Source of the DNA: Bradyrhizobium sp. OK095
GTDB lineage: Bacteria; Pseudomonadota; Alphaproteobacteria; Rhizobiales; Xanthobacteraceae
Length of the DNA: 64,000 bases
Reading direction: 5' to 3'
NCBI RefSeq assembly: GCF_900109945.1
Contig: NZ_FOBX01000010.1
Coordinates: 1-64,000, forward strand
The position numbers and the translations under genes were made by a program. This document shows positions 33,481-40,651 of this stretch, one piece after another (positions within the stretch are counted from its first letter, which is position 1; each line of letters begins with the position of its first letter). The notes under the pieces are model-generated. The model ran no database searches. It was not told where the DNA came from and saw nothing but the letters and a program-made list of their open reading frames with translations.

Positions 33481-33619
33481 TTGGCACTCCAACAAACACA
33501 ACTTGCACACTTGCAAATCCGCCCATGCTTCAACTCACCGCATGAACAGAGCCCCACACAACGACAACGACGAAAACTCAGTCCTTCCCTTTGAGACACT
33601 CGGCGCGATCACCGCGCGC

Positions 33620-33802
33620 CTAGTCGAAGGATGCGAACAACATCAGGAAGAAGGCGAGCGGGATCGATCCGACGACAGCGACGCCGCCCGCAAAGCAGAA
33701 GAACTGCGCCGCTACGTTGCGCATCGCCTTCGCGAGATTGAACGGTTTGAGCGCAGAGCGCGCGGCGACAAGGCCCGCTGGTAGATCAGGCGACGTAGCC
33801 AT
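33620..33802 (-). CDS. Small membrane protein of the early leftward operon
   Basis: The protein has 60 residues with one strongly hydrophobic C-terminal segment (VAVVGSIPLAFFLMLFA). A very good ribosome site (GGGAGGA) lies 5 bases before the ATG at 33802, and the start overlaps the upstream gene. This supports the minus-strand frame over an 80-residue plus-strand frame covering the same DNA. The function is unknown; small early membrane proteins of phages often act in superinfection exclusion or host takeover. Confidence 0.55.
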   Translation of the reverse strand: MATSPDLPAGLVAARSALKPFNLAKAMRNVAAQFFCFAGGVAVVGSIPLAFFLMLFASFD

Positions 33803-33983
33803 GTGTCTCCTCCCAGAGATAGCGATGCGGGGATTGCGGCGTTGAGGTGGTGTAATCTTCGCCAGCGTGGCCGGCTGCGCTTTGCATCTCGTTCGATTGG
33901 TCGCGTTGTTGGCGTCGCCAGGCGCTATTCGCGCGGGCCGCCCCGATCCTCTCGCGCGTCTCTTTCGAGTGATTGCCGATCAT
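33786..33983 (-). CDS. Hypothetical early protein after the Cro-like gene
   Basis: This 65-residue hydrophilic protein starts at an ATGA overlap with the Cro-like gene stop and ends 17 bases inside the next gene. The N-terminal MIGNHSKETRERIGAARANSAWR is basic and helical. No domain is recognised. Gene coupling is the main support. Confidence 0.5.
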   Translation of the reverse strand: MIGNHSKETRERIGAARANSAWRRQQRDQSNEMQSAAGHAGEDYTTSTPQSPHRYLWEETHGYVA

Positions 33984-34189
33984 GCTGCGACCGGCTGTTG
34001 CAACCGCTCCATGAAAGCGCGGATGCGATCCATCGTCCCGAGACGCGGATTGCGGCCGTTCTTCAAGTGCCGGTAGAGGTTGGGATCTCCGATCGACAAC
34101 AGGCCGAAGTCGGTCTGCGTCATGCCCTTGGCGGCAAGGAAAGCGTCAATCTCGGCGACCAATTGGGCAATCGTAGGATGCAGCTTCAT
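33980..34189 (-). CDS. Cro-like helix-turn-helix regulator
   Basis: The 69-residue protein has a helix-turn-helix in residues 23-50 (MTQTDFGLLSIGDPNLYRHLKNGRNP). The short serine/glycine turn and the RHLKNGR recognition segment are seen in small phage repressors. It is the first gene of the leftward operon, divergent from the CI-like repressor, and its ATG lies about 3 bases after the predicted transcription start. It probably competes with CI for the AATAG...CTATT operators. Confidence 0.72.
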   Translation of the reverse strand: MKLHPTIAQLVAEIDAFLAAKGMTQTDFGLLSIGDPNLYRHLKNGRNPRLGTMDRIRAFMERLQQPVAA

Positions 34190-34190
34190 G

Positions 34191-34268
34191 ATAGGAAGCT
34201 ATAATAGTACGATTGCTATTCGGTCAATAGGAAATTTCAGGCGGGATGGAAAATAGGTATTATCCTAT
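34191..34268. promoter_or_regulatory. Immunity region: early leftward promoter and operators
   Basis: On the minus strand TTGACC (34222-34227) and TTATAG (34199-34204) are 17 bp apart and would drive the Cro operon. The 18-bp palindrome AATAG-N8-CTATT at 34203-34220 fills the spacer. Further sites are ATAG-N4-CTAT at 34191-34202 and ATAGG-N6-CCTAT at 34253-34268. A perfect TATAAT at 34200-34205 on the plus strand may serve the repressor gene. Confidence 0.7.
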
Positions 34269-34278
34269 AAACGGGGCC

Positions 34279-35028
34279 ATGGACGTGGTTCGCAAGCTGA
34301 TTCTGGAAAAGCTCGCCGACAGGCAGCTCTCAATGAAGGACGCCTCGCTGAAGATGGGGCGCGCTCACTCGTATCTATACCAGTTTTTGAAAAAGGGGCT
34401 TCCGCGCGAGCTGCACGAGCGCGACCGCATCACGCTTGCCGAGGTCTTGTCTGCGCCCGACGCGATCGTTTCCCCGGATGAACTACGGGGCCCATCTACC
34501 GTGCAGCCGAAACGCAGCTATGAAAAGAAATCGGTGCCCTCTCGTGACGGTTTAGTTGACCTAGCTTCGCATCCCACCCATCATCAATCTGGGCCTTCCG
34601 CGAGAATGGTGCCAAACGCCGAACTCTTCGGCGCAATGATGGATTTGCCTGTGTTCGGCACAGCACAGGGCGGGGCTGACGGGGCGTTGATAGTGTCGGA
34701 ACTTGCAGTCGATTGGGTCGCTCGCCCTGCCGTACTTCTACGGGTGCGCGATGGCTATGGAATGATCATTGACGGTGACAGCATGTCGCCCGCTCACAAG
34801 TCGGGATCTACGGCCCTGGTGAACCCTCACCTACCCCCGAGAATGGAAGACGTTTGCGTGTTCCGGAAGCACGACGCCGATGGAACGGTGCACGCCCTGA
34901 TCAAAGAGTATCGAGGCCAAACCGACTCCGAATGGAAGGTGCGCCAGTACAACCCTCCAAAGGATTTCAAGCTCAAAAAGAGCGAATGGCAGGTGTGTCA
35001 CCGGACTGTCGGAAACTACTTCGCGTAA
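34279..35028 (+). CDS. CI-like phage repressor with S24 (LexA-type) peptidase domain
   Basis: The protein has 249 residues from ATG 34279. The N-terminal helix-turn-helix spans about residues 10-45 (LSMKDASLKMGRAHSYLYQFLKKG). The C-terminal half carries the S24 serine in GDSMSP and the lysine in ALIKEY. The presumed cleavage site reads GTAQGG rather than the standard Ala-Gly, so self-cleavage may be altered. An ATG at 34246 would add 11 residues but would put the operator at 34253-34268 inside the gene. It maintains lysogeny by binding sites at both early promoters. Confidence 0.88.
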   Translation: MDVVRKLILEKLADRQLSMKDASLKMGRAHSYLYQFLKKGLPRELHERDRITLAEVLSAPDAIVSPDELRGPSTVQPKRSYEKKSVPSRDGLVDLASHPTHHQSGPSARMVPNAELFGAMMDLPVFGTAQGGADGALIVSELAVDWVARPAVLLRVRDGYGMIIDGDSMSPAHKSGSTALVNPHLPPRMEDVCVFRKHDADGTVHALIKEYRGQTDSEWKVRQYNPPKDFKLKKSEWQVCHRTVGNYFA

Positions 35029-35044
35029 GCCCACAGCAGCCGAA

Positions 35045-35080
35045 TGGCCGCGGCCGAGAGAGTCGCGGCCATTATTTTTT
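35045..35080 (+). terminator. Intrinsic terminator of the repressor gene
   Basis: TGGCCGCG (35045-35052) pairs with CGCGGCCA (35064-35071), followed by TTATTTTTTATT. It lies 16 bases after the repressor stop and just upstream of the rightward early promoter, so it insulates the lytic recombination operon from repressor transcription. Confidence 0.85.
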
Positions 35081-35083
35081 ATT

Positions 35084-35145
35084 GCTGATAGGAATTATGC
35101 TATTGACCACCTAATAGTAATCCTACTATTGTGCTTCCTATCAGC
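35084..35145 (+). promoter_or_regulatory. Rightward early promoter with CI/Cro operators
   Basis: TTGACC at 35103-35108 is followed by the 18-bp palindrome AATAGTAATCCTACTATT at 35113-35130. This is 16/18 identical to the operator in the Cro promoter. ATAGGAATTATGCTAT at 35088-35103 is 14/16 identical to the site at 34253-34268. The whole is framed by the inverted repeat GCTGATAGG/CCTATCAGC (35084-35092, 35137-35145). The -10 element is degenerate (TACTAT or CTATTG). Confidence 0.68.
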
Positions 35146-35159
35146 AGGGAGCACAGCCG

Positions 35160-35513
35160 ATGTCCGGTTCCTACTACAGCGCAAATCCCCACTACGCCGC
35201 GCCCGACTATTCGGAGCAGCGCGAGCGCGTTGAAGCAGCCGAGGAAACCGCCGGCCGCTATTTCGTCAGCGCCACCAAGGAACAGCACGCGGCCTTTCAC
35301 CGCGAAATGTCTGACCTCCGCGGCCTGATCGGCCCGCGCTACGACCGCGCCGCCGCGGCTGCCACCCGCAAGTTTCGCGAGAGCACCGAGGCCGCCCGCG
35401 AACTCTGCGAGGAGACGTTCGCAGCGATCATGGAGCACGGCGAAGTGCCGGAGGAGCTTTCCTACAAGTGGGATTTGCTCGACATCGCCAACGTCATGCA
35501 GGCCGCGGAGTAA
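35160..35513 (+). CDS. Hypothetical protein, first gene of the rightward early operon
   Basis: The 117-residue protein starts at ATG 35160 with AGGGAG 9 bases upstream. It is mostly helical, with EQRERVEAAEETAGRYFVSATKEQHAAFHREM at about 19-50 (in parts) and a C-terminal ELSYKWDLLDIANVM. No domain is recognised. As the first gene after the operators it is expressed early on induction. Confidence 0.6.
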   Translation: MSGSYYSANPHYAAPDYSEQRERVEAAEETAGRYFVSATKEQHAAFHREMSDLRGLIGPRYDRAAAAATRKFRESTEAARELCEETFAAIMEHGEVPEELSYKWDLLDIANVMQAAE

Positions 35514-35518
35514 CGTCG

Positions 35519-36142
35519 ATGGCCCGCGTTTTGGTTGCCTGCGAATTCTCCGGGATTGTCCGCCGCGCCTTTGCGGCGCGCGGACACGACGCATGGTCTT
35601 GCGACCTGTTGCCGGCGGAGGATCGCTCCAACAAGCACATCACCGGCGATGCTCGCGCCATCCTCAAAGACGGATGGGATTTGCTCATCGTCGCGCACCC
35701 GCCCTGCACCCGGCTTTGCAACAGCGGCGTGCGCTGGCTGTCCGTGCCGCCCGCCGGCAAGACGCTGGAGCAGATGTGGCGCGAGCTCGACGAAGGCGCG
35801 GAGCTGTTCTCCGCCTTCTGGAATGCACCCATCGAGCGCGTGTGCGTCGAGAACCCCGTGATGCACCGACACGCCAAGGAGCGCATCGCCAACTATCGCG
35901 ATCCCGCGCAATCGGTGCAGCCGTGGCAGTTCGGCCACGGCGAGGTGAAGCGGACCTGCTTTTGGCTGCGCAACCTTCCGCCGCTCAAGCCAACAAATAT
36001 CGTCGCCGGCCGCACCGCGCGCGTGCACCTCATGCCGCCATCTGCCGACAGGTGGAAGGAACGAAGCCGATTTTTCCCGGGCATCGCCGAGGCAATGGCG
36101 GATCAGTGGGTCGGCCACGCCGACGAAGCGGAGGCCGCGTGA
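35519..36142 (+). CDS. Small C5-cytosine-methyltransferase-like phage protein
   Basis: The protein has 207 residues from ATG 35519, 2 bases after the upstream TAA. It has MTase motif I-like VLVACEFSGIVRRAFAARGHDAWSCD, motif IV-like AHPPCTRLC (the Pro-Cys of C5 methylases) and motif VI-like RVCVENPVM (Glu-Asn). It lacks the later motifs and target-recognition region of full C5 methylases (usually over 300 residues). Phage proteins of this compact type are often annotated as cytosine methylases. Whether it methylates DNA is untested. Confidence 0.65.
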   Translation: MARVLVACEFSGIVRRAFAARGHDAWSCDLLPAEDRSNKHITGDARAILKDGWDLLIVAHPPCTRLCNSGVRWLSVPPAGKTLEQMWRELDEGAELFSAFWNAPIERVCVENPVMHRHAKERIANYRDPAQSVQPWQFGHGEVKRTCFWLRNLPPLKPTNIVAGRTARVHLMPPSADRWKERSRFFPGIAEAMADQWVGHADEAEAA

Positions 36143-36255
36143 TGCTCCGGGACATCTTGAAGCAGATCGACGCGACGGACATTCGCGACCTGATCGTGAT
36201 CGCGGCTTTTGTCGGCGTGCTGGCGATCGGCGCGGCGCTGGGAGCCGGCGCATGA
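36142..36255 (+). CDS. Small single-span membrane protein
   Basis: The protein has 37 residues starting at an ATGA overlap (stop TGA and ATG share bases at 36142) and ending with the same overlap to the next gene. Residues 17-36 (LIVIAAFVGVLAIGAALGAG) form one membrane helix. Perfect translational coupling on both sides supports a real gene. Confidence 0.55.
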   Translation: MLRDILKQIDATDIRDLIVIAAFVGVLAIGAALGAGA

Positions 36256-36563
36256 GCCACCCCAGCAACGTAGGGCCCGCTTCGGGCATCGTTCGCGAAA
36301 ACTCGATGAAGCACTTTGACCAATTCCCCGCGCCCGTCCGCGCTGCCATCGCGAACGCGCGGTTCGATTGGGCGGTTGCTGCATGGCTCAAGGCGTTCAA
36401 GAGCGGCCATGTCAGGACCGGCGATCTCGTCGCGCACATCGAGAACAACGACAAGATCGAGACCGCGAAAACCCGCTTCAAGGCATGGGGCGGTGACTAT
36501 CCGATTTTGCCGGGCGAGATCGCCCACATTCCCCTCACCAAGAAGAAAGGCCGCGGCCGATGA
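36252..36563 (+). CDS. Hypothetical phage protein
   Basis: The protein is 103 residues long. The core runs FPAPVRAAIANARFDWAVAAWLKAFKSG, with a C-terminal basic tail KKKGRGR. It is coupled to its neighbours by ATGA overlaps. Similar small proteins occur upstream of ERF genes in rhizobial prophages, but no function is known. Confidence 0.55.
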   Translation: MSHPSNVGPASGIVRENSMKHFDQFPAPVRAAIANARFDWAVAAWLKAFKSGHVRTGDLVAHIENNDKIETAKTRFKAWGGDYPILPGEIAHIPLTKKKGRGR

Positions 36564-36883
36564 ACGTTCGACCAAAATTCGATGTGACGTTTTGCAGCAA
36601 CTGCGGCCGACAGTTCGGCCCCGGCGATCGTGGCTATTCGCACTGTGAGCAGCACATGACGCCGCAGCAAGCCAGCGAGATGGCGCGCGAAACCCGCGCC
36701 GAAGTCTATGCGCAGTGGATCGCCGACGACTGCGACGGCCTCTCAACCGCGCTCACCGTCCCAAGCGTTTTCCCGCACACCACCGCCGAGCTCGCCAAGG
36801 CCCGCGCGCATGTCGCGCTCGCCCTCGCCCGCATCGACCGCGCCATTGAGCGCGACAACCAGGCCCACCAGGAGAACCGTTAA
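36560..36883 (+). CDS. Small zinc-ribbon-like phage protein
   Basis: This 107-residue protein has FCSNCGRQFG near residue 11 and HCEQHM near 28, a plausible Cys/His zinc site. A helical remainder ends in ALARIDRAIERDNQ. It starts at an ATGA overlap, and its last codon abuts the ERF start. It may bind nucleic acid. No closer family is recognised. Confidence 0.5.
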   Translation: MNVRPKFDVTFCSNCGRQFGPGDRGYSHCEQHMTPQQASEMARETRAEVYAQWIADDCDGLSTALTVPSVFPHTTAELAKARAHVALALARIDRAIERDNQAHQENR

Positions 36884-37650
36884 TGTCCGTCGCCGCCCTG
36901 CCCCAGGAGAACGTTAAGCCCATCGTCCGCGTCCCCGCCGGTCGCGCCCCGGCCGTACAGCCGCAGCAGAACGACATCGTTGCGGCCGCGCTCGCAACCG
37001 GCAACGTCGATCTGTTCCGCGAAGCGGTGGCATTCGTCCGCGAAATGAAGATCTCCGCCGCGCGCGAGGCCTTCAACAATGCATTGGCCGACACCCGCGC
37101 CGAGCTGCCTATCATCGAGAAGAACCGGCAGGTTACGGGCGACAAGGGATATTGGCATGAGGATTTGGCGCAGGTTGTTGACACCGTGACGCCGATCCTC
37201 AGCAAGTTCGGCCTGTTTCATCGCTGGAAGCTGCAAGGCAAGCCCGGCGAGCCCATCACCGTGATTTGCGTTCTCTCGCACCGCGACGGCCATCAGGAGG
37301 AGAACGAGATTTCCTTCAGCGCCGAGACGGCGGACGGTCGCACCCCCAGCCAGAACGCGAAAGCCGCAATCACCCTCTTTGAGCGCGTAACCCTGATGGC
37401 GTCTCTTGGCCTCGCCTCTCGCAAGGATGACGACGACGGCCGCAGCGTCGCGCCGGCAGCGGCGCAATACGTCCCGCCCGAGGGCTCGATTAACGCCGAG
37501 CAAGCCGAATTCATCCGCGGCGAGCTCAAGGCGAAGAACGCTAGCGAAATCGCGTTCCTCGCCGCCATCAAGCAAAAGCGGATCGACGACATTCCCGCCG
37601 CGAAATACGCCGCGGCCGCCCTCTCCCTCGCTCAGTTCAAGAAGGCTTGA
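36883..37650 (+). CDS. ERF-family single-strand annealing protein
   Basis: This 255-residue recombinase pairs with the YqaJ-type exonuclease encoded 1 kb downstream. ERF features are present: REAFNNALADTRAELPIIEKNRQV, then GYWHEDLAQVVDTVTPILSKFGLFHRW, and the conserved TLFERVTLMASLGLAS helix. It anneals ssDNA during phage recombination and replication. It starts at the stop of the zinc-ribbon gene. Confidence 0.87.
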   Translation: MSVAALPQENVKPIVRVPAGRAPAVQPQQNDIVAAALATGNVDLFREAVAFVREMKISAAREAFNNALADTRAELPIIEKNRQVTGDKGYWHEDLAQVVDTVTPILSKFGLFHRWKLQGKPGEPITVICVLSHRDGHQEENEISFSAETADGRTPSQNAKAAITLFERVTLMASLGLASRKDDDDGRSVAPAAAQYVPPEGSINAEQAEFIRGELKAKNASEIAFLAAIKQKRIDDIPAAKYAAAALSLAQFKKA

Positions 37651-37653
37651 GCC

Positions 37654-38685
37654 ATGAACGCAATCGTAACCCTCGAAAGCATCCTCACGCCCGCCGCGGT
37701 CCCTCTGAGCGCGGAAACCCTTTTCGGTACCGGCCAGATTGAAACCATCGTGTCCGCGATCGAGACGCAAGTTCGCGGCGAGGTGATCGACATCACCACG
37801 GCGGCCGGCCGCGAGGCGGCGAAGTCACTTGCGCACAAGGTCGCGCGCTCGAAAGGCATCCTGGACGAGATCGGCAAAGACCACGTTGCCGAGATCAAGG
37901 CGAAGTCGGGCAAGATCGATGCCGAGCGCAAGACGATCCGGGATCGGCTGGACGCGCTCAAGGCCGAGGTGCGCGGCCCGGTGGAGCGCTGGGAAGAAGC
38001 CGACGAGAAGCGCGTTCGCGCGATCGAAGCGACGCTTGTTTGCATCATCGAGAGCCCGACCGTTCTCGCAGGTGCCAGCCCCCATTCCATCCGCGACCGC
38101 ATCGCGGCCGTTACCGAGTACACCACCCGAGATTGGCAGGAATTCAAGGAGCGCGCCGACACTGCCATCACCGAAACCCTGCCAAAGCTAAACGCCATGC
38201 TTGGGGCGGCCGAGCAGCGCGAGCGCGACGCAGCCGAGTTGGAAGCCCTCCGCGCCGAGAAGGTCGCCAGAGATGCCCGGGACGCCACAGAGAAGGCCGC
38301 CCGCGAGCAGCAGGAGCGCGCCGAGCGCGAGCGCCAGGCGCAGGCTGAGCGCGACCGTATCGCCACCGAGCAGGCCGCGGAGCGCAATCGGCGGCACGCC
38401 GAGCAGTTGGAGACCATGAAGCGCGAGCAGGAGGCGCTTGCAAAGACGCGAGCCGACGAAGCCGCCGCCCGCGCCGTCGAACAGGAGCGCCAGCGCGTCG
38501 CCGCCGAGCAAGCGCAGAAGGCCGCCGCCGACCAGAAGCGCGCCGACAACAAGCGCCGTCGCGACAAGGTTCACGCCGCGATCAAGGAAAGCATAGTTGC
38601 GAGCGGCGTCGATGCCGAGACCGCCGATTTGATCGTCGCCGCGATGGCGGATGGCGACATTCCCCACGTTTCCATTACCTATTGA
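37654..38685 (+). CDS. Long coiled-coil phage protein between ERF and YqaJ
   Basis: The protein has 343 residues. The first 180 are a helical globular part (EVIDITTAAGREAAKSLAHKVARSKGILDEIGKD, split at 46-80). About 180-310 is an Ala/Glu/Arg/Gln coiled coil, and a final helix ends DGDIPHVSITY. Proteins of this layout commonly lie between the annealing protein and exonuclease of phage recombination operons. The role is unknown; organising recombination or replication complexes is one option. Confidence 0.6.
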   Translation: MNAIVTLESILTPAAVPLSAETLFGTGQIETIVSAIETQVRGEVIDITTAAGREAAKSLAHKVARSKGILDEIGKDHVAEIKAKSGKIDAERKTIRDRLDALKAEVRGPVERWEEADEKRVRAIEATLVCIIESPTVLAGASPHSIRDRIAAVTEYTTRDWQEFKERADTAITETLPKLNAMLGAAEQRERDAAELEALRAEKVARDARDATEKAAREQQERAERERQAQAERDRIATEQAAERNRRHAEQLETMKREQEALAKTRADEAAARAVEQERQRVAAEQAQKAAADQKRADNKRRRDKVHAAIKESIVASGVDAETADLIVAAMADGDIPHVSITY

Positions 38686-38697
38686 GGGGCAATCACC

Positions 38698-39306
38698 GTG
38701 CAGATTTTCGACGTCGAACAGAACACGCCTGAGTGGCTCGAAGCTCGCCGCGGCATCCCGACCGCTTCGGCCTTCTCGCAAATCCTCGCCAAGGGCGAAG
38801 GCAAGACCCGCCGAACCTACATGCTCAAGCTTGCCGGAGAGATCATCACCGGCCAGCCGATGGAGGGCTTTTCCAACGAGCACACCGAGCGCGGCCACGA
38901 AATGGAGCCCGAGGCCCGCGACCTCTACGCATTCAGCACCGGCGCCGAGCTTCGCCGCGTCGGCTTCATTCGCAACGGCCGCGCCGGCTGCTCACCTGAT
39001 TGTCTGGTCGGCGATGACGGTGGCTTGGAGGTCAAGACCAAGCTGCCGCACCTTCTCATCGACCTGATGTTGAAGAACGAGTTTCCGAACGAGCATCGCG
39101 CCCAGGTGCAGGGAACGCTTTGGATCACTGACCGGTCATGGTGGGACTTGACAGTCTACTACCGCGGCGTGCCGCCATTCACCATCCGCGCCCACCGCGA
39201 CGAAAAGTATATCCAGACGCTGGCAACCGAAGTCGATCGGTTCAACGCCGAACTGGACGCGGTTGTGGCGGAGATCCGGCGGCGGGACGAGGTGCTCGCA
39301 GCATGA
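38698..39306 (+). CDS. YqaJ-type viral recombinase (lambda-exonuclease-like nuclease)
   Basis: The protein has 202 residues from GTG 38698. It begins with TPEWLEARRG and PTASAF, the family signature. The PD-(D/E)XK active site is at GCSPDCLVG (Asp101) and LEVKTK (Glu111-Val-Lys113). It digests DNA ends 5' to 3' to provide ssDNA for ERF. It overlaps the NinB gene by 4 bases. Confidence 0.9.
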   Translation: MQIFDVEQNTPEWLEARRGIPTASAFSQILAKGEGKTRRTYMLKLAGEIITGQPMEGFSNEHTERGHEMEPEARDLYAFSTGAELRRVGFIRNGRAGCSPDCLVGDDGGLEVKTKLPHLLIDLMLKNEFPNEHRAQVQGTLWITDRSWWDLTVYYRGVPPFTIRAHRDEKYIQTLATEVDRFNAELDAVVAEIRRRDEVLAA

Positions 39307-39716
39307 ACCGCGGCGCCCTCCTCATCCTCTCATCCCGCGAGATCCGGAAGAAGGCAATTGACTGGATCATGCGTCTTCCACCGGGAACGCGCGTCGAGTT
39401 CAAGGAGCCGCAGCGCACCCTTGATCAGAACAGCCGCATGTGGGCGATGCTGACCGACATTGCCCGGCAATGCCACATCGACGGCCGCCGGCTGACCACC
39501 GACCAATGGAAGGTGGTCTTTATGCACGAGCTCGGCCAGCAGGTTGAATTCATCCCGTCACTGAGCGGGACATTCATCCCCTACGGGCAATCGAGCTCGG
39601 ACCTTGGCGTCAAGGAAATGTCCGACCTCATCGAGAGCATGTTCGCCTACGGCGCCGAGAACAGCGTGACGTGGAGCGATCCGAAGTCGAAGGAGGCCAG
39701 CCGCGATGCAGCGTGA
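39303..39716 (+). CDS. NinB family recombination protein (lambda Orf-like)
   Basis: The protein has 137 residues. The segments VEFKEPQRTLDQNSRMWAML, RLTTDQWKVVFMHELGQQ and GVKEMSDLIESMFAYGAEN match the NinB/Orf family, which binds ssDNA and aids recombination. It starts at an ATGA overlap with the exonuclease gene and completes an ERF-YqaJ-NinB recombination set. Confidence 0.88.
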   Translation: MNRGALLILSSREIRKKAIDWIMRLPPGTRVEFKEPQRTLDQNSRMWAMLTDIARQCHIDGRRLTTDQWKVVFMHELGQQVEFIPSLSGTFIPYGQSSSDLGVKEMSDLIESMFAYGAENSVTWSDPKSKEASRDAA

Positions 39717-40008
39717 AACATGGAAGGATCGCGCGCGGAATCACATCCGCGAGCTCACGGCCAACCTGCCGAAGGAAACGCCGTTCGCCGATCGCGTGAA
39801 GCTGCTCCGCGAGAACTACCCTTTCGCGCGCCGCCGCGGCTACGCCTACAAGTCGTGGTGCAGCGAGCAGCGCCGCTATCTGGCGCAATTCCAGCCCGAG
39901 AAAGAGCGCAAGCGCTTCCCACTCTCGCCGATGGAGCGGATGATGCTCACCTCGAAGCAGCATGACGCCTTGGTCCGCCGGCACTTCCATCTCCCGGATC
40001 CGGAATGA
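39706..40008 (+). CDS. Hypothetical phage protein
   Basis: The 100-residue basic protein overlaps NinB by 11 bases and the HNH gene by 4. It contains DRVKLLRENYPFARRRGYAYKSWCSEQRRYLAQF, a conserved patch among phage proteins next to NinB or HNH genes. The charge and position suggest a DNA-related role, which is not established. Confidence 0.55.
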   Translation: MQRETWKDRARNHIRELTANLPKETPFADRVKLLRENYPFARRRGYAYKSWCSEQRRYLAQFQPEKERKRFPLSPMERMMLTSKQHDALVRRHFHLPDPE

Positions 40009-40406
40009 CCGAGACCGCGCGCCGCGTCGCCGAGTGGGTCGGCAAGACACCCGACAGCGCCCCTCCGCCCCATGTGCGGCTGCGCATCTTCGAGCGCTTC
40101 AAGGGCGTGTGCCACTTCTCCGGGATCAAGATCAGGCCCGGGGATCAGTGGGATTGCGATCACGTCAAGGCTCTCATCAACGGCGGCGAGAACCGCGAAA
40201 GCAACATGGCGCCGATCCTGCGGGGCAAGCCCCACAAGGAAAAGACCGCCCAGGACGTTGCCGAGAAGTCCCGCAACTACCGCAAGCGGGCAAAGCACGT
40301 CGGCGCGATCTCGCCGACGCGCCAGAAGATCCAGAGCCGCGGCTTCACCGAGACTTCGCCGCAGCGGAAAGCATCATCACCGGTCAACAAATGGAGGGGC
40401 TTCTGA
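40005..40406 (+). CDS. HNH endonuclease-like protein
   Basis: This 133-residue protein resembles HNH nucleases: HFSGIKIRPGDQWDCDHVKALINGGENRESNMAPI contains the likely first His region (CDH), followed by an N and the later H of PHKEKT. The characteristic zinc pairs are missing. It is encoded in the recombination operon rather than beside the terminase. It may act on branched or non-self DNA; an involvement in packaging is less likely here. Confidence 0.68.
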   Translation: MTETARRVAEWVGKTPDSAPPPHVRLRIFERFKGVCHFSGIKIRPGDQWDCDHVKALINGGENRESNMAPILRGKPHKEKTAQDVAEKSRNYRKRAKHVGAISPTRQKIQSRGFTETSPQRKASSPVNKWRGF

Positions 40407-40651
40407 AGCGCGGAATGACCAAAGAGGAGGCCGCAGCGTATTGCGGCTGCCAGACGCTCGCCGCGTTCGATCAGTGGCGCGCGAAAGGCATCGTTCCGGA
40501 CGCCATCCCCGGAACGAACCGATGGGATCGGAAGGCGATCGACCTCGCCCTAGACGCCGCGTCGGGCCTTGTGACAGAATCAGAGCGGGAGCTATCCCCA
40601 TTCCAGCGTTGGGTTGCAGAGAATGCCGCGACTAAGACGCAAGCCGCTTAA
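40391..40651 (+). CDS. Helix-turn-helix protein, probable excisionase
   Basis: The protein has 86 residues from ATG 40391, overlapping the HNH gene by 16 bases and the integrase by 29. The region MTKEEAAAYCGCQTLAAFDQWRAKGIVPDAI is a winged-helix/MerR-type fold of the kind used by AlpA and Xis proteins. The WDRKAIDLALD segment completes the wing. The position directly before the integrase is the classic place for a recombination directionality factor. Confidence 0.62.
   Translation: MEGLLKRGMTKEEAAAYCGCQTLAAFDQWRAKGIVPDAIPGTNRWDRKAIDLALDAASGLVTESERELSPFQRWVAENAATKTQAA

Noticed and set aside
33542..33784. 80-residue plus-strand frame
   Set aside because: It has no ribosome site and overlaps a minus-strand frame with an excellent one. 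Kept only as a finding because its sequence is protein-like.
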